A DNA stretch of 64,000 nt, taken from assembly GCF_030160075.1 (NCBI RefSeq), contig NZ_BSNQ01000003.1, positions 1,004,719-1,068,718 on the forward strand. Reading direction: 5' to 3'. The DNA is from Dyella lipolytica (GTDB lineage: Bacteria > Pseudomonadota > Gammaproteobacteria > Xanthomonadales > Rhodanobacteraceae). Shown piece by piece: positions 19,093 to 27,372 of this stretch (positions are counted from its first letter, which is position 1; every line of letters begins with the position of its first letter). The notes under the pieces are model-generated. The model searched no databases. It saw only the letters and a program-made list of their open reading frames with translations, and was not told the DNA's origin. Both the position numbers and the translations under genes were made by a program.

Positions 19093-20255
19093 TGGGCACG
19101 CTGATACTCATCATTGTTGTCGTGCTGCTGTTGCTTGTAGTAGCGGTGCTGATGTTGGGGATTCGCGCCCGCAACATGCAGATCTGGTTGGGCAGCTATC
19201 TGCGCCGACGCCGGCCGCGACCTTCCGTCGCCCCGGTGCACGTGATGTTCTGCTTCGTCGATCATTTCGAACCGGCCTGGGGCCGCGCCAACCTCGACAC
19301 CCAACGCCGTCGCGTCGACCGCTGGTGCAGCGACTACCGCAAAGTCGCCGCGGCGCACCGCGATGCCGATGGCCGGCCGCCACAGCACACGTTCTTTTAT
19401 CCCGAAGAAGAGTACTTGGAAGAACATCTGCAGAAGCTCGCCGCGCTCTGCGCGGATGGGTACGGCGAGATCGAAATCCACCTGCACCACGACAACGACA
19501 CGGCCGAGAATTTCAGTGCCACCATCAGCCGCTTCAACACTTTGTTGCATGAGCGACATGGTGCGTTGTCTCGCGATCCCCACACCGGCCAGCTGCGCTT
19601 CGGTTTCATCCACGGCAACTGGAGCCTGGACAATTCACGCAAGGACGGCCGCTGGTGCGGCATCAACAACGAATTGATCCTGCTGCGCAAACTCGGCTGC
19701 TATGCCGACTTCACCCTGCCCTCCGCGCCGAGCGACACGCAGACGCGCATGATCAACGCGATCTACTACGCCACGGATGATCCGCTGCGACCGAAATCCC
19801 ATAACACCGGCGAACCGGTACGCGTTGGCGGACACGCCAGCGGCGACCTGATGATCGTGCAGGGACCGCTCGGCCTGAACTGGCGCGAACGCCGCATGGG
19901 CGTGATGCCGCGCATCGAAAACGCCGACGTGCGCCGCGCCTGCCCGCCGACACCGGCGCGCGTGGACGCTTGGGTACGCACCGGCGTTCATGTCGAAGGA
20001 CGCCCCGAATGGGTGTTCGTGAAAGTGCACACCCACGGTACCCAGGAGCACGACATGGATACGCTACTGGGCGAATCTACCCATGCCATGCACACCCATC
20101 TCGAAAAAACCTACAACGACGGCCGCCGCTACGTGCTGCATTACGTGACCGCGCGGGAGATGTACAACATCATCAAGGCTGCGGAAGCGGGCGAGCGTGG
20201 CGATCCTGGTATGTGGCGCGATTACGAACTGCCACCGCCGTCGTATATCACCTGA
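19092..20255 (+). CDS. Membrane-anchored deacetylase-like protein of unknown activity
   Basis: The 387-residue protein has one N-terminal membrane helix (about residues 3-25), a basic stretch (RRRRPRP), then a soluble domain. It shows FCFVDHFEP, FYPEEEYLEEHL, EIEIHLHHDND and FGFIHGNWSLDNSR. The order of an aspartate/histidine motif, an HLHHD cluster and a later Trp/Asp motif recalls a divergent glycoside hydrolase/deacetylase fold with metal-binding histidines, but the NodB motifs are not canonical. Its place as last gene of the EPS operon, after a true CE4 deacetylase, suggests a role in EPS modification at the membrane. The start at 19092 is chosen because the TGATG junction and the membrane helix begin there. 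It converges with the effector gene. Confidence 0.7.
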   Translation: MGTLILIIVVVLLLLVVAVLMLGIRARNMQIWLGSYLRRRRPRPSVAPVHVMFCFVDHFEPAWGRANLDTQRRRVDRWCSDYRKVAAAHRDADGRPPQHTFFYPEEEYLEEHLQKLAALCADGYGEIEIHLHHDNDTAENFSATISRFNTLLHERHGALSRDPHTGQLRFGFIHGNWSLDNSRKDGRWCGINNELILLRKLGCYADFTLPSAPSDTQTRMINAIYYATDDPLRPKSHNTGEPVRVGGHASGDLMIVQGPLGLNWRERRMGVMPRIENADVRRACPPTPARVDAWVRTGVHVEGRPEWVFVKVHTHGTQEHDMDTLLGESTHAMHTHLEKTYNDGRRYVLHYVTAREMYNIIKAAEAGERGDPGMWRDYELPPPSYIT

Positions 20256-20331
20256 ATGCAGTAAGGCTTCGCGGCGGCCAATTGGTTTCATTGGGTTGTC
20301 TTCTTTTCGTGTCCAACAGCGCGTGGAGGGT

Positions 20332-21690
20332 TTATCGCCGACCATGACCGCCGGAGCTACCCATGTTCGGCGCGCTTTGTTGTTGGGCCATCTGCGCGTT
20401 GAGCTGGGCTTGTTGCGTCCACTGATGGTCAAAAGCTTGAACCTGCTGCATAGTCTGCTGAATCGGCGGAGCCGCAACGCTGTTATCCACCATTGCAGGA
20501 AGCCCCGGGCCATCCGGTCTAAGCACCATTCCCTTTCTGGCGATATGGATGTCACCCAATCGCCCCGGCTTGATCCCTGACATGTGACACGCTGCAGTCA
20601 TTTGTGCCAAACGATTTTCGGAAGCATCAGGGATGCGTTCTTTCAATTCGGCGTACAAACCGTGATCGGGGTGACACGGGTTGGCAAACGGATTGGACAT
20701 CGGTGCGTTGGCTGTAGATGAGGTATTCGCGCGAGGATCGCCTTGTGTGGGAGCGCGATCGGCAGGGTCGAATGCGCCAATTCGAATGTGGTTGTTACCT
20801 TCTAGCTCCCGCGCCAATGCCGGGATGTGGTTGAGCAACTGACGCTGACTGTGAATTGCTTCAAGTGTGTTCGTACCAGCGATGCCGTCTTTGCGCAAGC
20901 CGTTATCACCCTGGAAGGCACGGACAGCGGCTTCGGTGCTACGACCAAAGAGTCCATCGGGTTGCAAAGTTTGGCCTCGGTTATCGGTATATCCCAACGC
21001 CGCTAAGTCGACTTGCAATGCGCGGACGACTTCTCCACGAACCCCATTGTGGAGTGCAACTAGTGAACGTTGGGGATTGACTTGTGTTTGCGATGGTCCC
21101 GAGTCGGTGACTGCCTGCCACGCCGCATCCGACGTTAAGCCGCGGTCGACACTAGCCTTGTACTGAGCTCGCATCTGATTCAATGCGTCAGCAGATTGCT
21201 CCAACGTAATGCTCGATTTGTTGGGTGGAGGATAGTGGCTATGCCCACTATTGTCGGGATCGCCAAAACTTCCCCATTCTTTCGCCATATCTCGTTGCGC
21301 ATCCTCTAAGCTCACGCCTGGCTTGCCAATGATGTAGCCACGGACATCTGGACGCTTGTCAACAATTAGATAATCAGAAAAAATTTTGTCTTGCAGTTCC
21401 GGTGTAAATAGCTGATTGCGATCCAGGTTCAACTTGTTGATTGCGTCATCCATTGTTTTCGGAATGACCTGATACTTGCCTACAGCAAGCAGTCTTTTCG
21501 GGTCATCGTGCCCGAGATGCTGCATATCCTGCACTTGTCCTAGCGTGAGGCTAGAAAAATCGATGGGCTCGTTTGCTGGCCGGACACGTGGCTTGCCTTG
21601 CGCATCGATATACGTGCCGCGATTGTAGGCATTATAACCATCGACTCCGGATTCACCGTGCGAGATCAGGTCCAACAACGGATTGCTCAT
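20332..21690 (-). CDS. Putative X-T4SS antibacterial effector: lysozyme-like, PG-binding, XVIPCD
   Basis: Three regions are visible in this 452-residue protein. Residues 1-150 look like a lysozyme-fold muramidase, with ISHGESG (candidate catalytic glutamate), GYNAYNRGT and AVGKYQVIPKTM, closest to GH104-type endolysins. Residues about 205-265 form a PG_binding_1 repeat (LGYTDNRGQTLQPDGLFG). Residues about 325-452 match the Xanthomonas VirD4-interacting domain in pattern (NPCHPDHGLY, RIPDASENRLAQMTAACH, GDIHIA), followed by a glutamine-rich tail. No signal peptide is present, as expected for a T4SS substrate. The start at 21690 has a GGAG element 6 bases upstream; the ATG at 21702 has almost no spacer. 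It lies downstream of an LprI-type lipoprotein gene and virD4 on the same strand. The predicted role is killing rival bacteria by peptidoglycan hydrolysis. Base composition is lower in GC than in flanking genes. Confidence 0.85.
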   Translation of the reverse strand: MSNPLLDLISHGESGVDGYNAYNRGTYIDAQGKPRVRPANEPIDFSSLTLGQVQDMQHLGHDDPKRLLAVGKYQVIPKTMDDAINKLNLDRNQLFTPELQDKIFSDYLIVDKRPDVRGYIIGKPGVSLEDAQRDMAKEWGSFGDPDNSGHSHYPPPNKSSITLEQSADALNQMRAQYKASVDRGLTSDAAWQAVTDSGPSQTQVNPQRSLVALHNGVRGEVVRALQVDLAALGYTDNRGQTLQPDGLFGRSTEAAVRAFQGDNGLRKDGIAGTNTLEAIHSQRQLLNHIPALARELEGNNHIRIGAFDPADRAPTQGDPRANTSSTANAPMSNPFANPCHPDHGLYAELKERIPDASENRLAQMTAACHMSGIKPGRLGDIHIARKGMVLRPDGPGLPAMVDNSVAAPPIQQTMQQVQAFDHQWTQQAQLNAQMAQQQSAPNMGSSGGHGRR

Positions 21691-21718
21691 AAAGGTCTCC
21701 ATTCCTTTGAACTGTTAT

Positions 21719-22645
21719 TCAGTGAGAAGCTGTCGGAGTAACCGTCCAGCCGGTAACTAAAATTCGTGACTCTCCTCCATGAACATTCCAATCATCAGTA
21801 TCTCCATACGTGCCTACCTCCAGATTTTTGTTGCTGCTCGCATTGTGGAACCGAGTTAAGCAAACCCCGTCACTACCGCATGAACTCAACTCAGGTATTA
21901 CGTCGCATGCTTTGCATGTGGCGTCTGGATGGGTTGCGCACGACGTTTTGTAATCTCCGCCGACCACATTAGCCTTACATTGCCTGTCCACCACAGGTGC
22001 CCAACCTTGAGCAAGGAGCGCCTTATGGAAGTCTGCGTAAGCCATGCCTTCCTTCAGCCCATCGCCGAGCGATGTCGATGACACTGTTGTGCTCGATGTT
22101 GCCGATGCGGTGGCCACGTTGCTCCCAACATTCGTCGGAACGGGTGCAGCAGCAGACTGTGGCACAACTTGGCTGTCCGAAATATGCGCTTCGCTTGCGG
22201 CTACCGAAAATATTGTCTGTGCAACCGGCCGTCTTAGACGTGCGTCCAGTGCGGTAGCTTGTTTTGCAGTTTCGCCTAGAAAACAGCTGGCTGAATCTAT
22301 ACGTTGTCCCTGCCCACCATCCGGAGCAAGTGCACAATGAGAGTCACGATAGGCGATCCATTTTTTTTCCTTTTCGCGCAGCCCGGCCTGTTCGCTCACG
22401 TTCAGTTTGGCCATCAATGACATGTACGCCTTATTCAAGCGTTTATCTTGATAAGCGTGCTCCGTATCAATGCAGTCCAGCATTTTGAATGTCGCGGCGC
22501 CGGATGCGTCGATGCATTTGTCATAGGAAGGTCTCAACCCCATGGGATCTACAATGCCCTGATCCGATGCATCTACTGAAGTATTGGCACACGCTAACAG
22601 CAAGCAACACAGCGCGAATAAACAAGAAAAATTCGAGCCTTCCAT
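21719..22645 (-). CDS. LprI-domain lipoprotein, putative immunity protein to the adjacent effector
   Basis: This 308-residue protein starts with a lipoprotein signal (CLFALCCLLLACANTS; lipobox LLAC, lipidated Cys about residue 19). A lysozyme-inhibitor LprI-like (DUF1311) domain follows at about 40-140, with CIDASGAATFKMLDCIDTEH and a WIAYRDSHC segment. The C-terminal 100 residues are a separate cysteine-rich domain without a family I recognise. Periplasmic LprI-type lipoproteins are the standard immunity partners of muramidase effectors in Xanthomonas X-T4SS loci. The 28-bp gap to the effector and the shared strand support an effector-immunity pair. An inner-leaflet outer-membrane anchor facing the periplasm is inferred. 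Confidence 0.82.
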   Translation of the reverse strand: MEGSNFSCLFALCCLLLACANTSVDASDQGIVDPMGLRPSYDKCIDASGAATFKMLDCIDTEHAYQDKRLNKAYMSLMAKLNVSEQAGLREKEKKWIAYRDSHCALAPDGGQGQRIDSASCFLGETAKQATALDARLRRPVAQTIFSVAASEAHISDSQVVPQSAAAPVPTNVGSNVATASATSSTTVSSTSLGDGLKEGMAYADFHKALLAQGWAPVVDRQCKANVVGGDYKTSCATHPDATCKACDVIPELSSCGSDGVCLTRFHNASSNKNLEVGTYGDTDDWNVHGGESRILVTGWTVTPTASH

Positions 22646-22766
22646 CGCTTTCCTATATTAACTAAGTTGTTTAATGGGCGAGTGTCGCGGCAGACAAAAC
22701 ACCCCCAACCGAAGCTCAACTTGCTACATACCCACCCTCTCATCCCATCCCGAGCAGCGGCAAACA

Positions 22767-24512
22767 CTAACCCACGACTAAGCCCTCCTCACGCGTCGTC
22801 TTCTTTACGGGTATGCCTTGTAGCGCTAACTGCTTCACTTCCACCGGTGGTCGAATGCGCTTCTTGAAGTAGTCGCTCTTGAAATACCAATTCTTCTTGC
22901 ATCGGATCGGCGGGCAGCCTTCGTAAAAGATGATTTGATCATCGTTCGACAGCCCCTTCAGCTCCTGCGGCAGCATCAGTGGGCGACGCTCTTCGGTGTG
23001 GGTGTAGGAGGTTCCGCCCTGGCTAGTTGTGCGGTTGCGACGGCGCACGGTGGTGTCGCCCATCGCTTTGGAATAGTCCTCCGCGTCCTGCTGCTCGCGC
23101 GGAGTGAAGACAATACTGGCGGCATGGTTGGTGACGTAATTCTGCGCCGCGTCCGCGCCGTAAGTGGAACGTAACTGTGAATTGCTCTGGATGATCGTCA
23201 AATCGCGTACCCAGTAGCCGGCGGTGATCGATATACGTTCGGACAGGACGCCCACGCGGCCCATTGCGGTGAACTCGTCCATCAGCAGCAGCACCTGGTG
23301 CTTGATCGTTTTGTCCTCTTGCGGTGTCACCTTCAGATTCTGGCCCACCACCATAGAAAAGAAGATGTTTAGCAGCTTGCTCGACTCGCCCAGTTTGGCT
23401 GGCGGGATCACCACAAAAATGGTGGTTGGTCGCTTACGCAAGGTGGCCACATCGAAATCGCTAGCATTGGTGGCGGCCGCCAAGATTGGGCTGATGAATT
23501 GCTGCAATGGCTCTTGCATGGAGGCAATCACGGAGGAGAAGGTTTCTCCGGCTAATCCGACCAGGCCGGAGAGCGCCGTGCGTGTTGGTTCGCTGATAAA
23601 GCTTCGATCGCTCAACCACTGTTTGATCACCTCTTTGGGGTCACCACCGTCACCGTCGCCGCTGGATAGCCGATAGATGCGCTCAAAGCTTGGGAAGGCT
23701 GCGTCGGTGTTAGGGTCGAGGGGGATATCGCGTTGAATCATCGCGTCCCAGTTCTCGTACAAGAGCGAGGCAAATCCGAAAAACGCCGTGCGGGACTGGG
23801 CGGTCCAGAACGGGTCTTTGTTGGGATCGTCAGGGTAGAGGATGGCACCGATAGTCTGGATTTCACTGACGCGCACCCGCGGATCGCGCGACACGCACAA
23901 GAACGGATTGAAGCGGTGGGTGCGGCCGTCTTCGGCGTAGGGTGCAAACTTGTAAATGACCTGCCCTTCGGCTTGCCGGTGGCCGCTCGCTACTTGATAC
24001 AACTCGCCCTTCAGATCCATGACAACCATGGAGTGTTGATAGGTCAGCAATACGGGAATGGCGATGCTGGTTGTTTTGCCCGTGCGAGTGGGCGCCGTCA
24101 TGATGATGTGCTGCAGTCCCCCGAGATAAAGGAAGTGGCGACCATGCTTGCCGATAATCACTCCCTCGGGGGTTTGCTTGAGCAGCCCGGCCTTGGCCAG
24201 GTCGGCGCGGTTAGCGAAGCGAGCATCACCGTGGAACGCCGTGCTGCGCGGCTTGAGAATCAAGACAGCGAGGATGGTCCACAGGAGCAGCGGCACGCCG
24301 AAACCGATGGCGCCTGCAAGTTTGATCTTGCCGGCATACGGCACGTACGTTGGCATATCGATAACGTGGTAGTAGGCCCAGTAAGTGTTCCACGTCAGCG
24401 GGACATGATGCAGGCCGAGCAAGAGCAATGATAGGAAGCCAGCCAGATAGAGTCCGGCAAACAGGGCTGGCACGAGCAATGATGTGGCAAGCAGTCCCTT
24501 GGACTTACTCAT
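22767..24512 (-). CDS. virD4: VirD4-type T4SS coupling ATPase
   Basis: This 581-residue protein has two N-terminal membrane helices (within residues 8-75), a P-loop APTRTGKTTS near 145, a Walker B LLLMDEFTAMG near 400 and the TraG/VirD4 signature around GGLQHIIMTAPTR. It is the hexameric coupling protein that recruits substrates, here via XVIPCD domains, to the type IV secretion channel at the inner membrane. No virB1-virB11 genes lie in the 64 kb, so the channel must be encoded elsewhere or be absent. It is followed on the same strand by the putative immunity gene (121-bp gap) and the effector gene. The length fits chromosomal X-T4SS VirD4 proteins. Confidence 0.93.
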   Translation of the reverse strand: MSKSKGLLATSLLVPALFAGLYLAGFLSLLLLGLHHVPLTWNTYWAYYHVIDMPTYVPYAGKIKLAGAIGFGVPLLLWTILAVLILKPRSTAFHGDARFANRADLAKAGLLKQTPEGVIIGKHGRHFLYLGGLQHIIMTAPTRTGKTTSIAIPVLLTYQHSMVVMDLKGELYQVASGHRQAEGQVIYKFAPYAEDGRTHRFNPFLCVSRDPRVRVSEIQTIGAILYPDDPNKDPFWTAQSRTAFFGFASLLYENWDAMIQRDIPLDPNTDAAFPSFERIYRLSSGDGDGGDPKEVIKQWLSDRSFISEPTRTALSGLVGLAGETFSSVIASMQEPLQQFISPILAAATNASDFDVATLRKRPTTIFVVIPPAKLGESSKLLNIFFSMVVGQNLKVTPQEDKTIKHQVLLLMDEFTAMGRVGVLSERISITAGYWVRDLTIIQSNSQLRSTYGADAAQNYVTNHAASIVFTPREQQDAEDYSKAMGDTTVRRRNRTTSQGGTSYTHTEERRPLMLPQELKGLSNDDQIIFYEGCPPIRCKKNWYFKSDYFKKRIRPPVEVKQLALQGIPVKKTTREEGLVVG

Positions 24513-24650
24513 CCGCGGATCTCCATCGAAGTTTTGGACTTGGATGGATTGTCTTCAGGGGAGGCCGAGGTTCGATGCAGGCCCATGCCGAATTGCGCGG
24601 TCACTATGGCCCGTGACTATGTATGCCTCTACCTACACGGTAATCTGGGA

Positions 24651-25643
24651 TCAAGCACGCCGATGCGCCAGCTTCTCTTCCCACTGCAACGCAGTCCGCA
24701 CGATGAAATCCAGGTCGTCATACCGCGGCTGCCACGCCAGCGCGCGCTTGAGGCGATCGCTGCGTGCGATCAGCATGGCGCAATCGCCGATGCGGCGCGG
24801 CTGTTCGACCACGGTCAGCTGATGGCCGCTGACCCGTTCGACCGCATCGATCACTTCGCGCACGCTGTAGCCGTGTCCGTAGCCACAGTTGAGGGTCAGC
24901 GACTCACCGCCGGCGCGAAGGTGATCGAGTGCTTGCAGGTGTGCGGCTGCCAGATCCTCGACATGGATGTAATCGCGGATGCAGGTGCCGTCCGGTGTGT
25001 TGTAGTCGGTGCCGAAGATCGAGAGGCTCGCGCGCTTTCCTACTGCATGTTCGCAGGCGACTTTGATCAATAGCGTGGCATTGGGCGCGGAGTGACCGAT
25101 GCGCCCCGCGGGGTCGCAACCGGCGACATTGAAGTAGCGCAGAATTACATGCCGCATCGCTCCGGTCGCGGAGATGTCGCGCAGCATGGTTTCCGACATC
25201 AACTTGGATGCCCCATACGGGTTGTGCGGCATCGTCGGCGTGCCCTCGTCGGCGGCGCCGTCCGCCGGCATGCCGTAAACGGCTGCGGTGGAAGAGAAGA
25301 TGAACTGGCGCACGCCGGCCTCGGCACACGAGGCCAGCAGGTTGCGCGTCTTGCAGGTGTTGTTGCCGTAATACTTCAATGGATCGCTGACCGATTCGGG
25401 CACTACGGTGTGTGCGGCGAAATGCAGTACCGCCTCGATGTGATGTGTCGCGAGTACGTTGGCGACCAAGCGTTGGTCGCCGACATCGCCGACCACCAGC
25501 TCCGCGTTGCGCACCGCTTCGCGAAAACCGCTGACCAGATTGTCGATGACTACAACACGCTCCCCTCGCTCGACGAGCTGTTGCACCACGTGGCTGCCGA
25601 TGTACCCGGCGCCGCCGGTAACGAGCAAAGTGCCGTGGTTCAT
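24651..25643 (-). CDS. galE: UDP-glucose 4-epimerase
   Basis: The 330-residue short-chain dehydrogenase has the NAD loop VTGGAGYIGSH at the N-terminus, the catalytic pair in FSSTAAVYG and YGASKLMSE (YxxxK), and the GalE-typical DGTCIRDYIHVEDLA. It interconverts UDP-glucose and UDP-galactose and would supply galactose donors to the EPS glycosyltransferases. The start at 25643 overlaps the upstream hydrolase stop (ATGA); the frame continues upstream to 25760 but only as a shadow. It is the last gene of the - strand EPS arm. Confidence 0.93.
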   Translation of the reverse strand: MNHGTLLVTGGAGYIGSHVVQQLVERGERVVVIDNLVSGFREAVRNAELVVGDVGDQRLVANVLATHHIEAVLHFAAHTVVPESVSDPLKYYGNNTCKTRNLLASCAEAGVRQFIFSSTAAVYGMPADGAADEGTPTMPHNPYGASKLMSETMLRDISATGAMRHVILRYFNVAGCDPAGRIGHSAPNATLLIKVACEHAVGKRASLSIFGTDYNTPDGTCIRDYIHVEDLAAAHLQALDHLRAGGESLTLNCGYGHGYSVREVIDAVERVSGHQLTVVEQPRRIGDCAMLIARSDRLKRALAWQPRYDDLDFIVRTALQWEEKLAHRRA

Positions 25644-26476
25644 GCGGAAACCCTCAGGCGCTCGACCGGGCGGGAGCAATGGAACGCGCTCTCGTACCAG
25701 GTCGATACGGCGTCGATAAGCCGAACGCGATCGGACTCCGCAAAGAACACATGATCGCAATCAGGCCAGAATTCAAACCGCATCTGCGGATCGTCTGCGG
25801 CGTTCGCATACGTGGAGGCGAATTGCCGCGGATCCCTGAAGTAGGCAGCGATGCCGCCCGTGTATAGCGCGAAAACCTTTACACCACGGTCGAGCATGGC
25901 ACGCAGCTGCACACGCTCCTCACCCCGCGCGGGCCATTCGCGACCGAACTCCTCGACGGGACGCAAGCGCCTGATGGCAAGCCGCGCGATCGCGGCAAGC
26001 GCCCGTACTGGCGGCCATCGGAAATGGTCTTTCGCCCAGGCTTGGTAGTACCAGTAGTCGATGCGTGCAAAGCCATCGATCTGCAGCATGCCGACGATGC
26101 GTGGATCTTGCAGGGCCGCCTTCCACGCCAGGTCGGCGCCAAGACACAGGCCGCCCATCACAAAGGTATTTACGCCAGTGTGGCGTTGGACAGCATCCAG
26201 CGCCATGGTGACGGCCTGCATGCGCGTGACGGTCGTGTCGGGCGTGGCGTCGCCGATGCCAGGCAGATCGAAGCGGAACGTGGCGATGCCGGCTTTTGCG
26301 AGCCGACGCGCGAGCCGCACGTGCAGACGGAACGGGCCGCTGCGGGGAATCACTCCGGGGTTCAACAACACCAACACGGGCCCGCTCACGGGGTCCTTGC
26401 TGCGTCGGGTCAACAGTCCGTAGAGCCCGTTGTCTGCGAACGGGACAATCTCGTCGATGAGGCGCGGGTCGCTCAT
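25640..26476 (-). CDS. Alpha/beta hydrolase of the EPS locus (Cys nucleophile type)
   Basis: This 278-residue protein has an alpha/beta hydrolase core: LLNPGVIPRSGP, then FRFDLPGIGDATPD, then a nucleophile elbow GGLCLGADLAWK in which cysteine takes the usual serine place, and late DCDHVFF, which could supply the catalytic histidine. Paired hydrolases of this kind occur in exosortase-A-type EPS loci and next to NRPS genes. Its substrate is unknown; removing or transferring acyl or peptidyl groups is possible, including release from the thioesterase-less NRPS. The start at 26476 overlaps the upstream hydrolase gene (ATGA). The frame extends to 26725 as a shadow of that gene. Confidence 0.8.
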   Translation of the reverse strand: MSDPRLIDEIVPFADNGLYGLLTRRSKDPVSGPVLVLLNPGVIPRSGPFRLHVRLARRLAKAGIATFRFDLPGIGDATPDTTVTRMQAVTMALDAVQRHTGVNTFVMGGLCLGADLAWKAALQDPRIVGMLQIDGFARIDYWYYQAWAKDHFRWPPVRALAAIARLAIRRLRPVEEFGREWPARGEERVQLRAMLDRGVKVFALYTGGIAAYFRDPRQFASTYANAADDPQMRFEFWPDCDHVFFAESDRVRLIDAVSTWYESAFHCSRPVERLRVSA

Positions 26477-27261
26477 GCCAACAGCACGGAGGCCAGCCGG
26501 TCGATCGGCTCGGTCAACGCCTTGGTCAGAAAGGTAGCCCGCACTTTCAGGGTGTCCGCCCATTGGGTTGCACTCTCGGTAAGTTCGATCCGGTAGGTCG
26601 CGAACGTGGCGCGATCCAGTTCGTTTCGGCGACCCAACACACCTAGCGATGTGCCGGGCAACAAATTGGTGGCGGGAAGCTGTGCATCGCGCAGCTCCCG
26701 TCGCAGCGATTCGGGACACGCGCACCCCACTAGTTGGCCGTCATCGCGACTGGTGCTCGGCGCTTTGCAGAACGGCGGGTTCGTCCGCACAGTCCGTTCC
26801 GCGGTGTCGACTCGCTGCAATGCATCGAGATACTCAGCACCATCGGTTAGCGGCTGCCAGATCCAGCAATGGGAGATGGACGGGTCTCTGACTGTCGCCG
26901 ACCAAGCGGGCCAACCACCACCGCGAACGGCGAGCAGTCCGACGCTGCCGCCCCCCACGGATTGAGCACGTGCTGCGGCGACGGCGATGGCGATGTCGGT
27001 ACATGCACCCTCGAGGCTGAAGTCGAGATCATCACCGGCCGAGTCGCCCGTGCCGTAATAGTCGAAGCGCAGGCACGCGATGCCGGCAGCAGCCAGGCGT
27101 GCTGCGAGGAGGCCGAACAAGCGATAGCCAAGCACGCGCTCATGGAACAGCGGCGGACAGATGACCAGCGTCATCCCTGCGGGTTCGTTGCAACCATGCC
27201 ACGTTGCAAACAGCCGGCGACCGGGTGGTCCGAGCCACTGCGGGACGGACATCACGCTCAC
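26473..27261 (-). CDS. Alpha/beta hydrolase-like protein with degenerate nucleophile elbow
   Basis: This 262-residue protein has the oxyanion strand VICPPLFHERVLGYRLFG and LRFDYYGTGDSAG, both typical of the alpha/beta hydrolases found beside EPS and NRPS genes. The segment expected to hold G-x-S-x-G reads GLLAVRGGG, with no serine or cysteine, so classical hydrolysis is unlikely. It may be a catalytically inactive partner of the following hydrolase, with which it overlaps by 4 bp. A gap of 111 bp separates it from the upstream outer-membrane protein gene. Confidence 0.75.
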   Translation of the reverse strand: MSVMSVPQWLGPPGRRLFATWHGCNEPAGMTLVICPPLFHERVLGYRLFGLLAARLAAAGIACLRFDYYGTGDSAGDDLDFSLEGACTDIAIAVAAARAQSVGGGSVGLLAVRGGGWPAWSATVRDPSISHCWIWQPLTDGAEYLDALQRVDTAERTVRTNPPFCKAPSTSRDDGQLVGCACPESLRRELRDAQLPATNLLPGTSLGVLGRRNELDRATFATYRIELTESATQWADTLKVRATFLTKALTEPIDRLASVLLA

Positions 27262-27372
27262 GGCATGCTCCCCATAACACCTGCTCCTTGGCTTGCGATC
27301 GAGGGATGCAAAGCCTCTATACCGAACCCTCGTCGCTGCATGTATGTGTGGCCGATTCGTTCCATGACGACA

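Noticed and set aside
24513..24650. Possible further T4SS gene or attachment site between galE and virD4
   Set aside because: Only 138 bp without a sound open frame, direct repeat or tRNA fragment; no insertion boundary could be defined.
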